From the NCBI GenBank assembly GCA_937974625.1, contig CALJVJ010000012.1, positions 1-41,843 of the forward strand: a stretch of DNA of 41,843 nucleotides, given 5' to 3'. A program made the translations under genes and the position numbers. The notes below the pieces were generated by a model. It saw nothing but the letters and a program-made list of their open reading frames with translations, ran no database searches and had not been told where the DNA came from. The stretch's first letter is position 1; each line of letters opens with the position of its first letter. The DNA comes from an uncultured Saprospiraceae bacterium. Lineage in GTDB: Bacteria > Bacteroidota > Bacteroidia > Chitinophagales > Saprospiraceae. This document shows positions 33,284 to 41,805 of the stretch, one piece after another.

Positions 33284-36200
33284 TTATTTCGCTTTCAATT
33301 CTTTAAAATATTCCTCTACTAAAATTTTATAGTAAGGGCGTAAAGCAGGAGAAACAGATTTATATAATTCAATTTCTGATTCTCTTTCCTTGATATACTT
33401 TTCTAAAGAAGGAGGCATTTTTCTTTCTTGCTGAGCAGCGGACTCTGCTTTTCGTTTATTGTCAAATTCTCTTTCTCTTTCTGCTTTTTCAGCTTCTAGT
33501 AGACGAGATAAAATTTGTTCTTGACGTTTCATCATTTGATTCGTCAAGCGTTTATTAACTAAATCTGTTTCCACTTTATCCATTGCATCCATGATTTCTT
33601 GCATACCTTGAGCGTCTTTTCCTCTACCCTGTTCTTGCATTTTTTGTTTTGCCTCTCTCAGCGCTTTTCTAAGTGCAGCTTGTTTGGCAGCCATTTGTGC
33701 AAATTGTTTAGCCTGACCTTTATCTCCTTTCATTTTCTCCATTGCATCTTTCATCTGTTGCATTTGGCTATTCATCTGTTTTTGCCCTTGCGATATTTTA
33801 TCCATTGGGATTTTACCGCTTTTTCCAGACTTCCCACCAGGCTTCGAGCACATCTGATTACCTGACATCATACTGGACATTTGTTGTTGCATTTGGTCCA
33901 TTACTTCACTTAACATCAAGGCTAGATCATTCACATTTTTCATGGTGCGTTGCTGATGGTCAGCGGCTTGTGGTTTTTTACGTTCTTCCAATTCTTCCAA
34001 ACTAGACTTCATATTAGTATTAATCTCTGTTACTTTTTCTGTCACAAAAGATTCAATTTGGAATACACGCTTACTCAATTCTTGTAAGCTGTCTTCAATT
34101 AATTTAAAGTCATCTTTTAATTTATATTGTTGCTGAACATCTTCTACATATTTTGGCGTATTAATGGTATTAGAGCGAACCTCATTAATTAAATCCTCTT
34201 GGTCAAAAGATAAACCAACTAAGTTTTCTAATAGTTGTCTTAAGGCAGCCATGTCTTCTTCCATTTGCTCCATCTCACCAGATTGCATACCTTGTTGCAT
34301 CTGATTAGCCATTTGTTTCATTTTTTCAGCAGCCTTTTTCTGGGATTTAGAAGCTTTCTTGTTTTGCTTTTGCTGCATCTGTTGTTGGCTCTGCTGCATA
34401 TCTTGTTGTGCTCCGTCCATCTGCTCCTGTTGGTCTTCCATCTCCATTGGTTTTTCTAACTCTTTATTCTTTTCTTTTAACTCTTCTGCTTTTTTCTGAA
34501 TTTCTTCTAATTTTTCTTGAATTTCTTTTTGCTCTTTTTGTAATTGTTCTTGAGATTTTTTCTCGCCATCTTTTTTCTCTCCTTCCTTTTGGTCCCCATC
34601 TTTCTTTTCACCATCTATATTCTCTTCTCCTTCTTTTTGGTCATCAGACTTTTCTTCCCCTTCTTTTTGGTCCCCATCTTTCTGCTCTCCTTCTTTATTT
34701 TCTTCTTCTTCCGTTTTATCGTCTTTTTGTTCCTCGTCCTTATTTTCTTCCTCGCCTGCTTTTTCCGTTTCTTCTGCTAATTTTTCTTGTTCTTCTGCCA
34801 ACTTATTAAGTTTATCAATTTGCTGCTGCATTTCATGCTCCATCTCCAACTGCTTGAATAACTCTTCTAATTGTTCTAAGTTTTTCTCCATCTGTTGCTC
34901 GTTCATTTCCATATCCTCCATCATTTCTAAAGCATCCTCTTTATCCATTTTTTGTAGCAATTCTTCCATCTTTTCCATCAGTTCCTTCATCTCATCAGTC
35001 ATCAACTCATCAAACTTCTTTTGTAATTGCTCTTGTTTCTCTTGAATTTGTTCGTTTGGTTTATTATTTTCTTGATTTTTGAGATTCTCTTCAAAATCTT
35101 TTTTAGCCTCTTCAATCATTTTCTCTAACTCTTTCTGGCGTTCTAATAATTTTTCTAATTCCTTTTTATCCTGCCAGTTCAGCTCTTTTTTCTGTAAGAT
35201 TTCCTCTCTTATTTTCTTCATTTCCTGTTGCACCTTCTTACTTTCCTCTAAAGATTTTTCCAAGTTATCTTTAATATCTTCGTTATTTTGCTCCGCTTGT
35301 GCTTCTAATTCTTCTAAAGTAGGCATTGCAAAAAGCATCATATTTGTACGAGCAGATTTACTACCATTGATAGCATCATTATCAAAAATTTCGAAGTAAT
35401 AAGTTACTTCATCCCCTGGATTAAGTTCCAAATCATTTAAGTCCCAAGTGTAATTATACTGAGTTTGCTTGGCCTCCGGTTTTTTCATTTTAACCGTGGT
35501 CAAATCTCCTTGTCTGCCACTTTCATTATTAATTCTATAATTAAAAGAAAGCCCCAATAAACCATAATCATCAGCTGCATCACCTACAAAGAAGAAAAGT
35601 TTATTATTTAAACTATCCGCAAATTTTTCTACATTGATAGTTGGGTGTTGGTCAGGAATAACCGTGATTCGGTAAGAAATAGAATCAGCATTTGGTAATA
35701 AATCATTTGAAATAAATAATTTATAACCTTCATCTTTTAACGCTTTTTTCTTATGAGTAAATAATTTATCACTAAATCTTGTAATTGCCTTACTTTCGTT
35801 GTTACTAGAAAAAAGGATATTGATATTATCTGTATGTTGCGCATTAAAAATCCAATCGATATTGGTGCCTAAAGGTAAAACAAGGTCTCCAATATTGGAT
35901 AATTCCTCATCTTTTCTTTGCGTATAAGCAGGGTAATCTAACTTGATATCAAATCCTAAAATATTTGGTTTAGCTAAAACATCTAAAGTATAATCATCAG
36001 ATGCTACCCCACTAGAGAATAAATTAAAATCTGTTTTTTTCTGGACATTGCTAAATTGATAAGAGAATTTTCCAGCTTCATCTTTATTCAAACGATATTT
36101 ATAATTATCAATATCAATGTAAACTTCATTTGGAAGCACTTCTCCTTCTACCTCAACGTTCAATGTATAATCACCAAATTGTACAACAGTTAAATCTTCC

Positions 36201-36820
36201 GCATCTATTTTAAAATGAAAAGGAGCTGGACGCTCAAATTTTTTATCATTATTAATTAATCGATTAGAGCTATCCGTAATCATACTAGGAGCAGCAATCA
36301 ACATTGTTAATAGTAATAGAAGCGGAGGCAAGGCATAGCGTAAATATTTTTTATTATGGGTTAAATCAATTGCTGCTTTGAATGGAACCAATTTAATTTT
36401 TTCTGTCTTTTGGTTAATACTCGCAAGAATTAACGCTGCGTTATTAGACTTCTCAGCTTGATTTTTTAATTGGAGAACATTTAATAATTTATCCTTGACA
36501 TCTCCAAAGTGGTCACCAATTACTGCTGCTGCTTGTTCGTGAGAAATTACTTTTCCTAAGTTAAAATATTTTAATAAAGGAATAATAACCCAACCAATTA
36601 ATGCAGCTGCACTAATACCAACGAAAGAATAAAAAAGTCCTTTTCGAACACTCGTATCAAAATAGAAGAAATGTTCTAAGGTATTAATAGCGATGAAAAG
36701 CAATAGAATTAACCCAATGCTATATAAGCCACCTCTAATCAATTGATTGACATAAAACTTACGAATAAACTGGTCAAGTTTGGTAATCAATAATTGATAA
36801 TTATCCTTTTGATTTGCCAT
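33284..36820 (-). CDS. DUF4175-family giant coiled-coil membrane protein
   Basis: 1178 residues, of unknown function. Three hydrophobic helices lie near residues 25-50, 60-85 and 158-180, followed by a beta-rich region (about 200-500). From about 500 to 900 the chain is very rich in Glu, Lys, Gln and Met and would form long coiled coils, with runs such as EEMEKNLEQLEELFKQLEMEHEMQQ. An acidic/basic repeat rich in GDQKEGE-like units lies near residues 680-790. The C-terminal part (about 900-1178) is Gln/Met-rich with a short KPGGKSGKSGK tract. This architecture matches DUF4175 proteins of Bacteroidota. Likely a large envelope-anchored cytoplasmic or periplasmic protein; topology not decided. 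Confidence 0.85.
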   Translation of the reverse strand: MANQKDNYQLLITKLDQFIRKFYVNQLIRGGLYSIGLILLLFIAINTLEHFFYFDTSVRKGLFYSFVGISAAALIGWVIIPLLKYFNLGKVISHEQAAAVIGDHFGDVKDKLLNVLQLKNQAEKSNNAALILASINQKTEKIKLVPFKAAIDLTHNKKYLRYALPPLLLLLTMLIAAPSMITDSSNRLINNDKKFERPAPFHFKIDAEDLTVVQFGDYTLNVEVEGEVLPNEVYIDIDNYKYRLNKDEAGKFSYQFSNVQKKTDFNLFSSGVASDDYTLDVLAKPNILGFDIKLDYPAYTQRKDEELSNIGDLVLPLGTNIDWIFNAQHTDNINILFSSNNESKAITRFSDKLFTHKKKALKDEGYKLFISNDLLPNADSISYRITVIPDQHPTINVEKFADSLNNKLFFFVGDAADDYGLLGLSFNYRINNESGRQGDLTTVKMKKPEAKQTQYNYTWDLNDLELNPGDEVTYYFEIFDNDAINGSKSARTNMMLFAMPTLEELEAQAEQNNEDIKDNLEKSLEESKKVQQEMKKIREEILQKKELNWQDKKELEKLLERQKELEKMIEEAKKDFEENLKNQENNKPNEQIQEKQEQLQKKFDELMTDEMKELMEKMEELLQKMDKEDALEMMEDMEMNEQQMEKNLEQLEELFKQLEMEHEMQQQIDKLNKLAEEQEKLAEETEKAGEEENKDEEQKDDKTEEEENKEGEQKDGDQKEGEEKSDDQKEGEENIDGEKKDGDQKEGEKKDGEKKSQEQLQKEQKEIQEKLEEIQKKAEELKEKNKELEKPMEMEDQQEQMDGAQQDMQQSQQQMQQKQNKKASKSQKKAAEKMKQMANQMQQGMQSGEMEQMEEDMAALRQLLENLVGLSFDQEDLINEVRSNTINTPKYVEDVQQQYKLKDDFKLIEDSLQELSKRVFQIESFVTEKVTEINTNMKSSLEELEERKKPQAADHQQRTMKNVNDLALMLSEVMDQMQQQMSSMMSGNQMCSKPGGKSGKSGKIPMDKISQGQKQMNSQMQQMKDAMEKMKGDKGQAKQFAQMAAKQAALRKALREAKQKMQEQGRGKDAQGMQEIMDAMDKVETDLVNKRLTNQMMKRQEQILSRLLEAEKAEREREFDNKRKAESAAQQERKMPPSLEKYIKERESEIELYKSVSPALRPYYKILVEEYFKELKAK

Positions 36821-37311
36821 TGTATGAATATTTATGAAAGTCGGTGAAATTCAGTACTTAATTATAACGCAGAAAAATGGTTCTCGTTATTAAATCTAAC
36901 CATTAAAATAACCCTTTTTACAAATAAAAGATTGTTATATAAGGAGGTTTAACATTTGGTTGTGAAAATGAAGACAGATTCAAGGAGTAGGAAATAAAGA
37001 AGGTACCCAAAATGGTAGTTTTAGTTTGTTCTTATTCGAGGCGCTAAAAACGGAGTTATGCTTTTGCATAATGAGTATTTTAGTAACGATGAAGAAGGAC
37101 AAATTAAAGCTGCAAGGTGGGTAGGTTATATTTTTCCTGTTCCCTAAATTAATAACTATTGCAAATATTATACTAACTATTGGAAAAGAGGTTGCTAAGA
37201 TAGCGGAAGGAAAGCAATACCGTAGCTTAAGCATTCTTACTTAAGCATTCTTACTTGAGCACATCTAGTTCTACTACTCAGGCAAGAATGCCCAAGCTAC
37301 AGTTCAAAATC
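36821..37311. repeat. Repeat-rich 491-bp gap
   Basis: No credible gene. Holds the split repeat halves GGAGTAGGAAATAAA (36984-36998) and a 21-bp block at 37118-37138, both also present at 38246-38290. A small hairpin TTATGC-TTTT-GCATAA is at 37056-37071. The imperfect hairpin at 37222-37300 follows. The minus-strand ORF covering 36980-37234 is not convincing. Confidence 0.55.
37222..37300 (-). repeat. Long REP-like hairpin with tandem unit, 3' of the lytic transglycosylase
   Basis: Left arm 37222-37259 contains two tandem copies of TTAAGCATTCTTAC (37227-37240, 37241-37254). The right arm, CTCAGGCAAGAATGCCCAAG then CTAC (37277-37300), is complementary to the left arm after dropping one tandem copy. 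Mismatches are A-C on the plus strand, which become U-G wobbles on the minus-strand transcript, so the structure fits an RNA 3' end of the minus-strand transglycosylase gene better. Confidence 0.55.
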
Positions 37312-38229
37312 TTATTTTTGAGGAATTTTAATAAAATATTGTTTTCCAGATTTATTAGCTAAAGAAGTAGAAATCAACCAAGGATTGTACAATTTTAGCA
37401 TTCGATAAGAAGTACCATATTTCTGTGCAAAATCCCCTAAATTAGGAATAGTCTTATTAACCTCTACGACTGCATAATCATCTAAAGGCAGATAACCTTC
37501 TGTTCCAAGATTGAATCCAAAGTCTTCTGGAGCTTTCATGATTTCTTTGAAAGCAATCAATCTAAATAAGTAACGAGAAGTTTCTTTATTTAAATTTAAG
37601 TCATAAAAAGTAGTAGCACGTTGAGCAGCAACTTCTCTTTTCAACCTTGTTTGTCCCACATTATAAGCAGCAGCAGCTAAAGTCCAACTACCCATCATTT
37701 TTTTCAGTTTTAGGATATGCTTACAAGCAGCACGAGTAGCCATTTCTAAATTATATCGTTCATCAACAGTAGCCGAAACTTCCATGCCATAATCTTTAGC
37801 CGTGGGGCGCATAAATTGCCAAAAACCTCTAGCTCCTGCAGGAGAAACAGCGTTGCTCAAATCACTTTCAGCTACAGCAACATATTTAAAATCATCTGGC
37901 ACGCCATTTTCCGCTAGAATTCGTTCTATCATTGGAAAATATCTTCGAGCCTTTTTAAGGTTCAACATATTTTTTCCATGGCGATAAGAATTTTCGGTCA
38001 GCTCTCTGTCCAATCTTTCTCTAGCATCAAAATTATCCATAGGCACCTCCTCCCCTGCAAAGTCAAAATATTTATTCAGGTTTACAGGTTTTATTATTTG
38101 GGGTAATTGGTGGGTATCTGAATCATTGGTCAATGCTAATGGCTTTTCATCAGAACTTGTATAAGATGCAAAGAGTGCAAAAGTCAGAAAGGCAGCCACA
38201 GCAATAGAATAGTAAGAAATAGATTTCAT
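37312..38229 (-). CDS. Lytic murein transglycosylase with GH23 domain
   Basis: Periplasmic or outer-membrane enzyme cleaving peptidoglycan glycan strands to 1,6-anhydro products. An N-terminal signal or anchor (about 1-23) is followed by an SLT/GH23 domain (about 95-230), catalytic Glu121 in AVAESDLSNAVSPAGARGFWQFM, with the AAAAYNVGQTRLKR motif later. A C-terminal LysM-like segment (about 255-305, VNKTIPNLGDFAQKYGTSYRMLKLYNP) likely binds peptidoglycan, as in MltD. The length of 305 residues is shorter than E. coli MltD. Flanked on both sides by related intergenic repeats (see gap features). Confidence 0.9.
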   Translation of the reverse strand: MKSISYYSIAVAAFLTFALFASYTSSDEKPLALTNDSDTHQLPQIIKPVNLNKYFDFAGEEVPMDNFDARERLDRELTENSYRHGKNMLNLKKARRYFPMIERILAENGVPDDFKYVAVAESDLSNAVSPAGARGFWQFMRPTAKDYGMEVSATVDERYNLEMATRAACKHILKLKKMMGSWTLAAAAYNVGQTRLKREVAAQRATTFYDLNLNKETSRYLFRLIAFKEIMKAPEDFGFNLGTEGYLPLDDYAVVEVNKTIPNLGDFAQKYGTSYRMLKLYNPWLISTSLANKSGKQYFIKIPQK

Positions 38230-38245
38230 ATCATTTTAGTTTTAG

Positions 38246-38296
38246 GGAGTAGGAAATAAAACCCTAGGATGGGTAGGTTATATTTTTCCTATTTCC
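38246..38296. repeat. Compact copy of the split repeat upstream of the transglycosylase
   Basis: GGAGTAGGAAATAAA (38246-38260) and a 21-bp block (38270-38290) identical to 37118-37138 are separated here by 9 bp, versus 119 bp in the downstream copy. GGAAATA (38252-38258) and TATTTCC (38290-38296) form a short inverted repeat, so the element can fold as a hairpin. Confidence 0.6.
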
Positions 38297-38475
38297 TTTA
38301 TCACAGTTGTTCATTTAATTTGTTGTCAATAGTATGCCAATTTAATAAAAACTGGAAAAATATTGTTGGTTTTGGGGAAAGAGATTTATAAAAAAGCTAA
38401 AAGGGAATTTTTTGAGGGGATAATATATAAATTTAATAATTATATTTTTTATTAAAATACAAAGTGATTATACTT

Positions 38476-38988
38476 TTATTTTGGCTGTTTATACAAAGGA
38501 ACGGTAGAACAAGGTTCACCAAACATAATACTTTTAGCAACAGGTTGTAACAAGCGAGTTAAATCAACATAAGCAGAAATAGGGACAGGTTTGTCACTAC
38601 ACCCCTTAATAACTAATAACTTATTCTCGTATTGGCTAATATCTAATTGAGCTAAAGTATCAGCAAAAGATTTTTTATAAAAGTCTTCAGTAGTTCCTTG
38701 AAAAACAGATGTTGCAATAGGAGTCGCATAAACCGTCACGAGCATATAAGCCCAAATCGGAATAATTGCATCCGTAGAGCAGATAATGAGCAAGTGTTTA
38801 TCTTGATATTGGGACCAATCCAATTCTTTCAAGGCTTTTCTAAAGTCTTTTTCCTTTAGAATCAGTTCCATAAAAAGATAATCCTTCAGGTCAAATACGG
38901 CAATTTCTCCTGCTGGAAAAAAGTCTTCCAAGTTCAAAGTGATTAAGCCACTTGCAGCCACCCTATTGATTAATGGTTTGCTATCCAT
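38476..38988 (-). CDS. DUF2480-family protein
   Basis: 170 residues, a Bacteroidota family of unknown function. Typical segments are INRVAASGLITLNLEDFFPAGE (residues 7-28), EKDFRKALKELDWSQYQDKHLLIICSTDAIIPIWAYMLV, and the near C-terminal VIKGCSDKPVPISAYVDLTRLLQPVAKSIMFGEPCSTVPLYK. Conserved Cys pairs are visible. The ATG at 38988 is chosen because family members start close to INRVA; the upstream ATG at 39048 adds 20 hydrophobic residues not expected for the family. It is divergent from bamD across a 338-bp gap. Confidence 0.88.
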   Translation of the reverse strand: MDSKPLINRVAASGLITLNLEDFFPAGEIAVFDLKDYLFMELILKEKDFRKALKELDWSQYQDKHLLIICSTDAIIPIWAYMLVTVYATPIATSVFQGTTEDFYKKSFADTLAQLDISQYENKLLVIKGCSDKPVPISAYVDLTRLLQPVAKSIMFGEPCSTVPLYKQPK

Positions 38989-39326
38989 AAAATTTAATAT
39001 TTTAGATACAACTATTTCAGAAAGAAAAGCACCTACTAATAAATACAAGAATTAACAAGAATAGGTTTATGAATAGTTGTTTTTCTTTGCTCAAAGAAAC
39101 TAATAATACCTCTTTATTAGCTCAAATGACGGACATTTCTCAGTTTAACATATTTTTAACGGAGAAAAGCTGTTGAAGACCAACAGACAATTATTAAGTC
39201 TGCGTTAAAATCAGGAAGTTTGTGGTTCTTAATTAATGTCAATTTTTAGATTAACATTCTTTAAATATAGTAAGAAGAAAAGAAAAATTGTCAACTCTTC
39301 TAAAAAACACTTAATTTTGCGTGCTT
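38989..39326. promoter_or_regulatory. Divergent gap with a strong bamD promoter
   Basis: TTG (39288-39290) and TAATTTTG (39312-39319, exact TAnnTTTG) are separated by 21 bp, a good Bacteroidota promoter. Transcription would start about at the bamD ATG (39327), so the mRNA is nearly leaderless. A small hairpin CTGTTG/CAACAG lies at 39170-39186. No gene was seen in the gap. Confidence 0.6.
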
Positions 39327-40163
39327 ATGATAAACAAATATAGATTAAGCTTTTTATTTGGGATATTAATTTTGTTCGGAGCTTGTCGAAGTGAATTTGA
39401 AAAAATTCGGACAAATCCTGACCCAAAATTTCTAAAGGCAAAAGCGTTTGAATATTACGAGGCTGGAGATTATCAAAAAGCACAAACACTTTTTGAATTA
39501 ATTATTAATAATGTAAGAGGCCAAGCTGACGCAGAAAACGTCTACTTTGCATATGCCTATACCCATTATAATCAAGAAAAATTTGTTCTAGCATCGTATT
39601 ACTTTAAAAACTTCGTATCTACTTACGGCAATAGTGCGTATAAAGAAGAAGCAGAATTTATGTCAGCCTATTCTCATTACAGATTATCGCCAATATATAG
39701 ATTGGAGCAATCCTATTCCGCAAAGGCGATTGATGGTTTTCAATTATTTGTAAACACTTATCCAAAAAGTGAAAGGGTAAAAGAAGCGAATAAATTGATA
39801 GATGAGATGCGGAAGAAAATGGAAGAAAAGTCGTTGGCAGAAGGTCAATTATATTATGATATAAAGCAGTATCAGTCAGCAACACAGGTTTTTGAAAATG
39901 TATTAAAAGATTACCCTGATTCTAAAGATGCCGAAAAAGTACGGTATTTAGTTGTCAAAGCGCATTATTTATTGGCAGAGAATAGTGTTTATGAGAAACA
40001 AGAGGAGCGATTAAATGAAACAGTCAAAAAAGCAGATGCCTTTTTAGACCGATACGCAGAAAGTAGTTACATCAAAGAGATTAAAAAATTCAAAGCAGAT
40101 TCTAATAAAAGTCTTAAAAAATTCAAAAATGTCAGACATAAAAACAAAAGTTCAAGGGCTTAA
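39327..40163 (+). CDS. bamD: Outer-membrane assembly lipoprotein BamD
   Basis: BamD/YfiO lipoprotein of the BAM complex that inserts beta-barrels. A signal peptide ends in FGAC with lipid Cys20 from the ATG at 39327; a GTG at 39321 would add two residues. TPR-like helices follow (KAKAFEYYEAGDYQKAQTLFELIINN, VYFAYAYTHYNQEKFVLASYYFKNF, DIKQYQSATQVFENVLKDYP). The length of 278 residues is typical. The last 35 nt overlap rpoZ, which implies tight co-expression in a bamD-rpoZ-coaBC operon, a gene order common in Bacteroidota. Confidence 0.92.
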   Translation: MINKYRLSFLFGILILFGACRSEFEKIRTNPDPKFLKAKAFEYYEAGDYQKAQTLFELIINNVRGQADAENVYFAYAYTHYNQEKFVLASYYFKNFVSTYGNSAYKEEAEFMSAYSHYRLSPIYRLEQSYSAKAIDGFQLFVNTYPKSERVKEANKLIDEMRKKMEEKSLAEGQLYYDIKQYQSATQVFENVLKDYPDSKDAEKVRYLVVKAHYLLAENSVYEKQEERLNETVKKADAFLDRYAESSYIKEIKKFKADSNKSLKKFKNVRHKNKSSRA

Positions 40164-40503
40164 TCCTAATATCCGAGCTAGAAATGTAAAAGATTTAGCA
40201 GCAAGTACGGGTAATATCTACGAAGCATTAGCAATTATTACTAGAAGAGCTAAAATGTTATCTGTAGATTTAAAGCATGAGTTACACCAAAAATTAGATG
40301 AATTTGCGGTAAGTTCTGACACGATTGAAGAAATTCATGAAAACAAAGAGCAAATCGAAATCTCTAAGTTTTACGAGCGTTTGCCAAATCCAGTATTGAT
40401 TGCAATGCATGAATACAATGAAGGTGAATTGCACTATCGATATGGAAGAGAAGATAAAGATAACAGCGGAGGTGATAATAGAGGCGCCAATAAAAGGTTT
40501 TAA
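40129..40503 (+). CDS. rpoZ: RNA polymerase omega-like subunit (Bacteroidota type)
   Basis: 124 residues. The region LAASTGNIYEALAIITRRAKMLSVDLKHELHQKLDEF matches the Rpb6/omega fold, which helps assemble the beta' subunit. The acidic second half (DTIEEIHENKEQIEISKFYERLPNP) and the C-terminal Gly/Asn/Lys tail are typical of the Bacteroidota variant. Its ATG lies inside bamD in a different frame, 35 nt before the bamD stop, so translation is probably coupled. It is followed by a terminator. Confidence 0.9.
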   Translation: MSDIKTKVQGLNPNIRARNVKDLAASTGNIYEALAIITRRAKMLSVDLKHELHQKLDEFAVSSDTIEEIHENKEQIEISKFYERLPNPVLIAMHEYNEGELHYRYGREDKDNSGGDNRGANKRF

Positions 40504-40525
40504 GCAATAGCTTAATCGAAAATAT

Positions 40526-40560
40526 AAAAGTCCAAATTTCTACGGAAATTTGGACTTTTT
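40526..40560 (+). terminator. Terminator with a UACG tetraloop after rpoZ
   Basis: A 15-bp perfect stem (40526-40540 with 40545-40559) closed by C-TACG-G, an extra-stable UNCG-type tetraloop, and a T-run. It lies between rpoZ and coaBC, so coaBC may depend on readthrough or its own promoter. Confidence 0.85.
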
Positions 40561-40614
40561 TCGTTTGGGCCGTAATTTGCAGAAGGTAATTTTTACAAAT
40601 TTCATAAAATTAAC

Positions 40615-41805
40615 ATGGCAGGATTGAAAGGCAAAAAGATTCTTTTAGGAATTACGGGAAGTATAGCTGCTTATAAATCGGCATCTTTAGTACGCTTACT
40701 TATCAAAGCAGGAGCGGAGGTCCAAGTATTGATGACGCCTGCAGCCACGGAATTTATTACACCTTTGACGATTTCTACCCTTTCTAAAAATCCAGTACAT
40801 GCAGATATTGCTACGGATGCTAGTTGGAACAATCATGTGGAATTAGGCTTATGGGCAGATGTGCTATTGATTGCACCTTTGACGGCAACAACCTTAGCAA
40901 AAATGGCGAATGGATTTTGTGATAATATTTTAACTGCCTCCTACTTATCTGCAAAATGCCCTGTTTTTGTAGCACCTGCGATGGACTTGGATATGTGGAA
41001 ACATCCTTCAACTCAAAATAATATTGACAAAATAAAGACCTATGGAAATAAAATAATTCCTGTGGGACATGGAGAATTAGCAAGTGGATTAGTCGGTGCA
41101 GGTCGCATGGCTGAACCCGAAGATATCGTTACGCACTTAACGGAATTTCTATCCGCTAAAAAAGAGTTATCAGGCAAAAAAGCAATAGTAACTGCGGGAC
41201 CAACGTATGAACCAATTGACCCTGTCAGGTTCATCGGAAATCGGTCTTCTGGTAAAATGGGTATAGCCATTGCCGAAGCCTTAGCTGCCAAAGGTGCCGA
41301 AGTAGAATTAATTTTAGGACCAACCCATTTAGGAACAACAGCAGCTGGAGTTAAAACGACTAGAGTACAAACGGCGCAAGATATGTACGAGGCAGCAACA
41401 AAGTCTTTTCCTAAGGCTTCCATAGCTGTTTTAGCAGCAGCTGTAGCGGATTATCGACCAGAGACCGTAGCGAATCAGAAGATTAAAAAGAAAGCAGGTG
41501 GATTGACCATTCCTTTAGCTAGAACACAGGATATCGCGGCCTCTTTAGGCAAAAAGAAGAAAAAGAATCAACTAATTGTAGGATTTGCTTTAGAAACCAA
41601 TAATGAATTAGAGAATGCCAAAGGAAAATTAGTGAAGAAGAATTTTGATATGATTGTTTTAAATTCTTTACAAGACAAAGGGGCTGGTTTTCGACATGAT
41701 ACAAATAAGGTGAAAATTATTTCTGCGACAGAGGTGAAGGACTTTCCTTTAAAGAGTAAGAAGGAGGTGGCAGAGGATATTGTGAAAGAGATTATTTTTT
41801 TTTGA
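40615..41805 (+). CDS. coaBC: Bifunctional phosphopantothenoylcysteine decarboxylase/synthetase
   Basis: Two consecutive steps of coenzyme A synthesis. The FMN-binding decarboxylase part (CoaC, residues 1 to about 180) has GITGSIAAYK (13-22), catalytic His in NNHVELGLWAD and the APAMDLDMW substrate segment. The synthetase part (CoaB, about 185-396) has VTAGPTYEPIDPVRFIGNRSSGKMG and the AAVADYRP motif. The length of 396 residues is normal. It ends 38 bp before the window edge. Part of the conserved bamD-rpoZ-coaBC neighbourhood. Confidence 0.95.
   Translation: MAGLKGKKILLGITGSIAAYKSASLVRLLIKAGAEVQVLMTPAATEFITPLTISTLSKNPVHADIATDASWNNHVELGLWADVLLIAPLTATTLAKMANGFCDNILTASYLSAKCPVFVAPAMDLDMWKHPSTQNNIDKIKTYGNKIIPVGHGELASGLVGAGRMAEPEDIVTHLTEFLSAKKELSGKKAIVTAGPTYEPIDPVRFIGNRSSGKMGIAIAEALAAKGAEVELILGPTHLGTTAAGVKTTRVQTAQDMYEAATKSFPKASIAVLAAAVADYRPETVANQKIKKKAGGLTIPLARTQDIAASLGKKKKKNQLIVGFALETNNELENAKGKLVKKNFDMIVLNSLQDKGAGFRHDTNKVKIISATEVKDFPLKSKKEVAEDIVKEIIFF

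Noticed and set aside
34408..34809. Leu/Phe-rich plus-strand ORFs opposite the DUF4175 coiled-coil
   Set aside because: The complement of Glu/Lys-rich codons yields Leu/Phe-rich open frames automatically; no independent evidence.
36980..37234. 84-codon minus-strand ORF in the repeat-rich gap
   Set aside because: It runs through the split repeat and the tandem 14-bp units, has no domain and no promoter.
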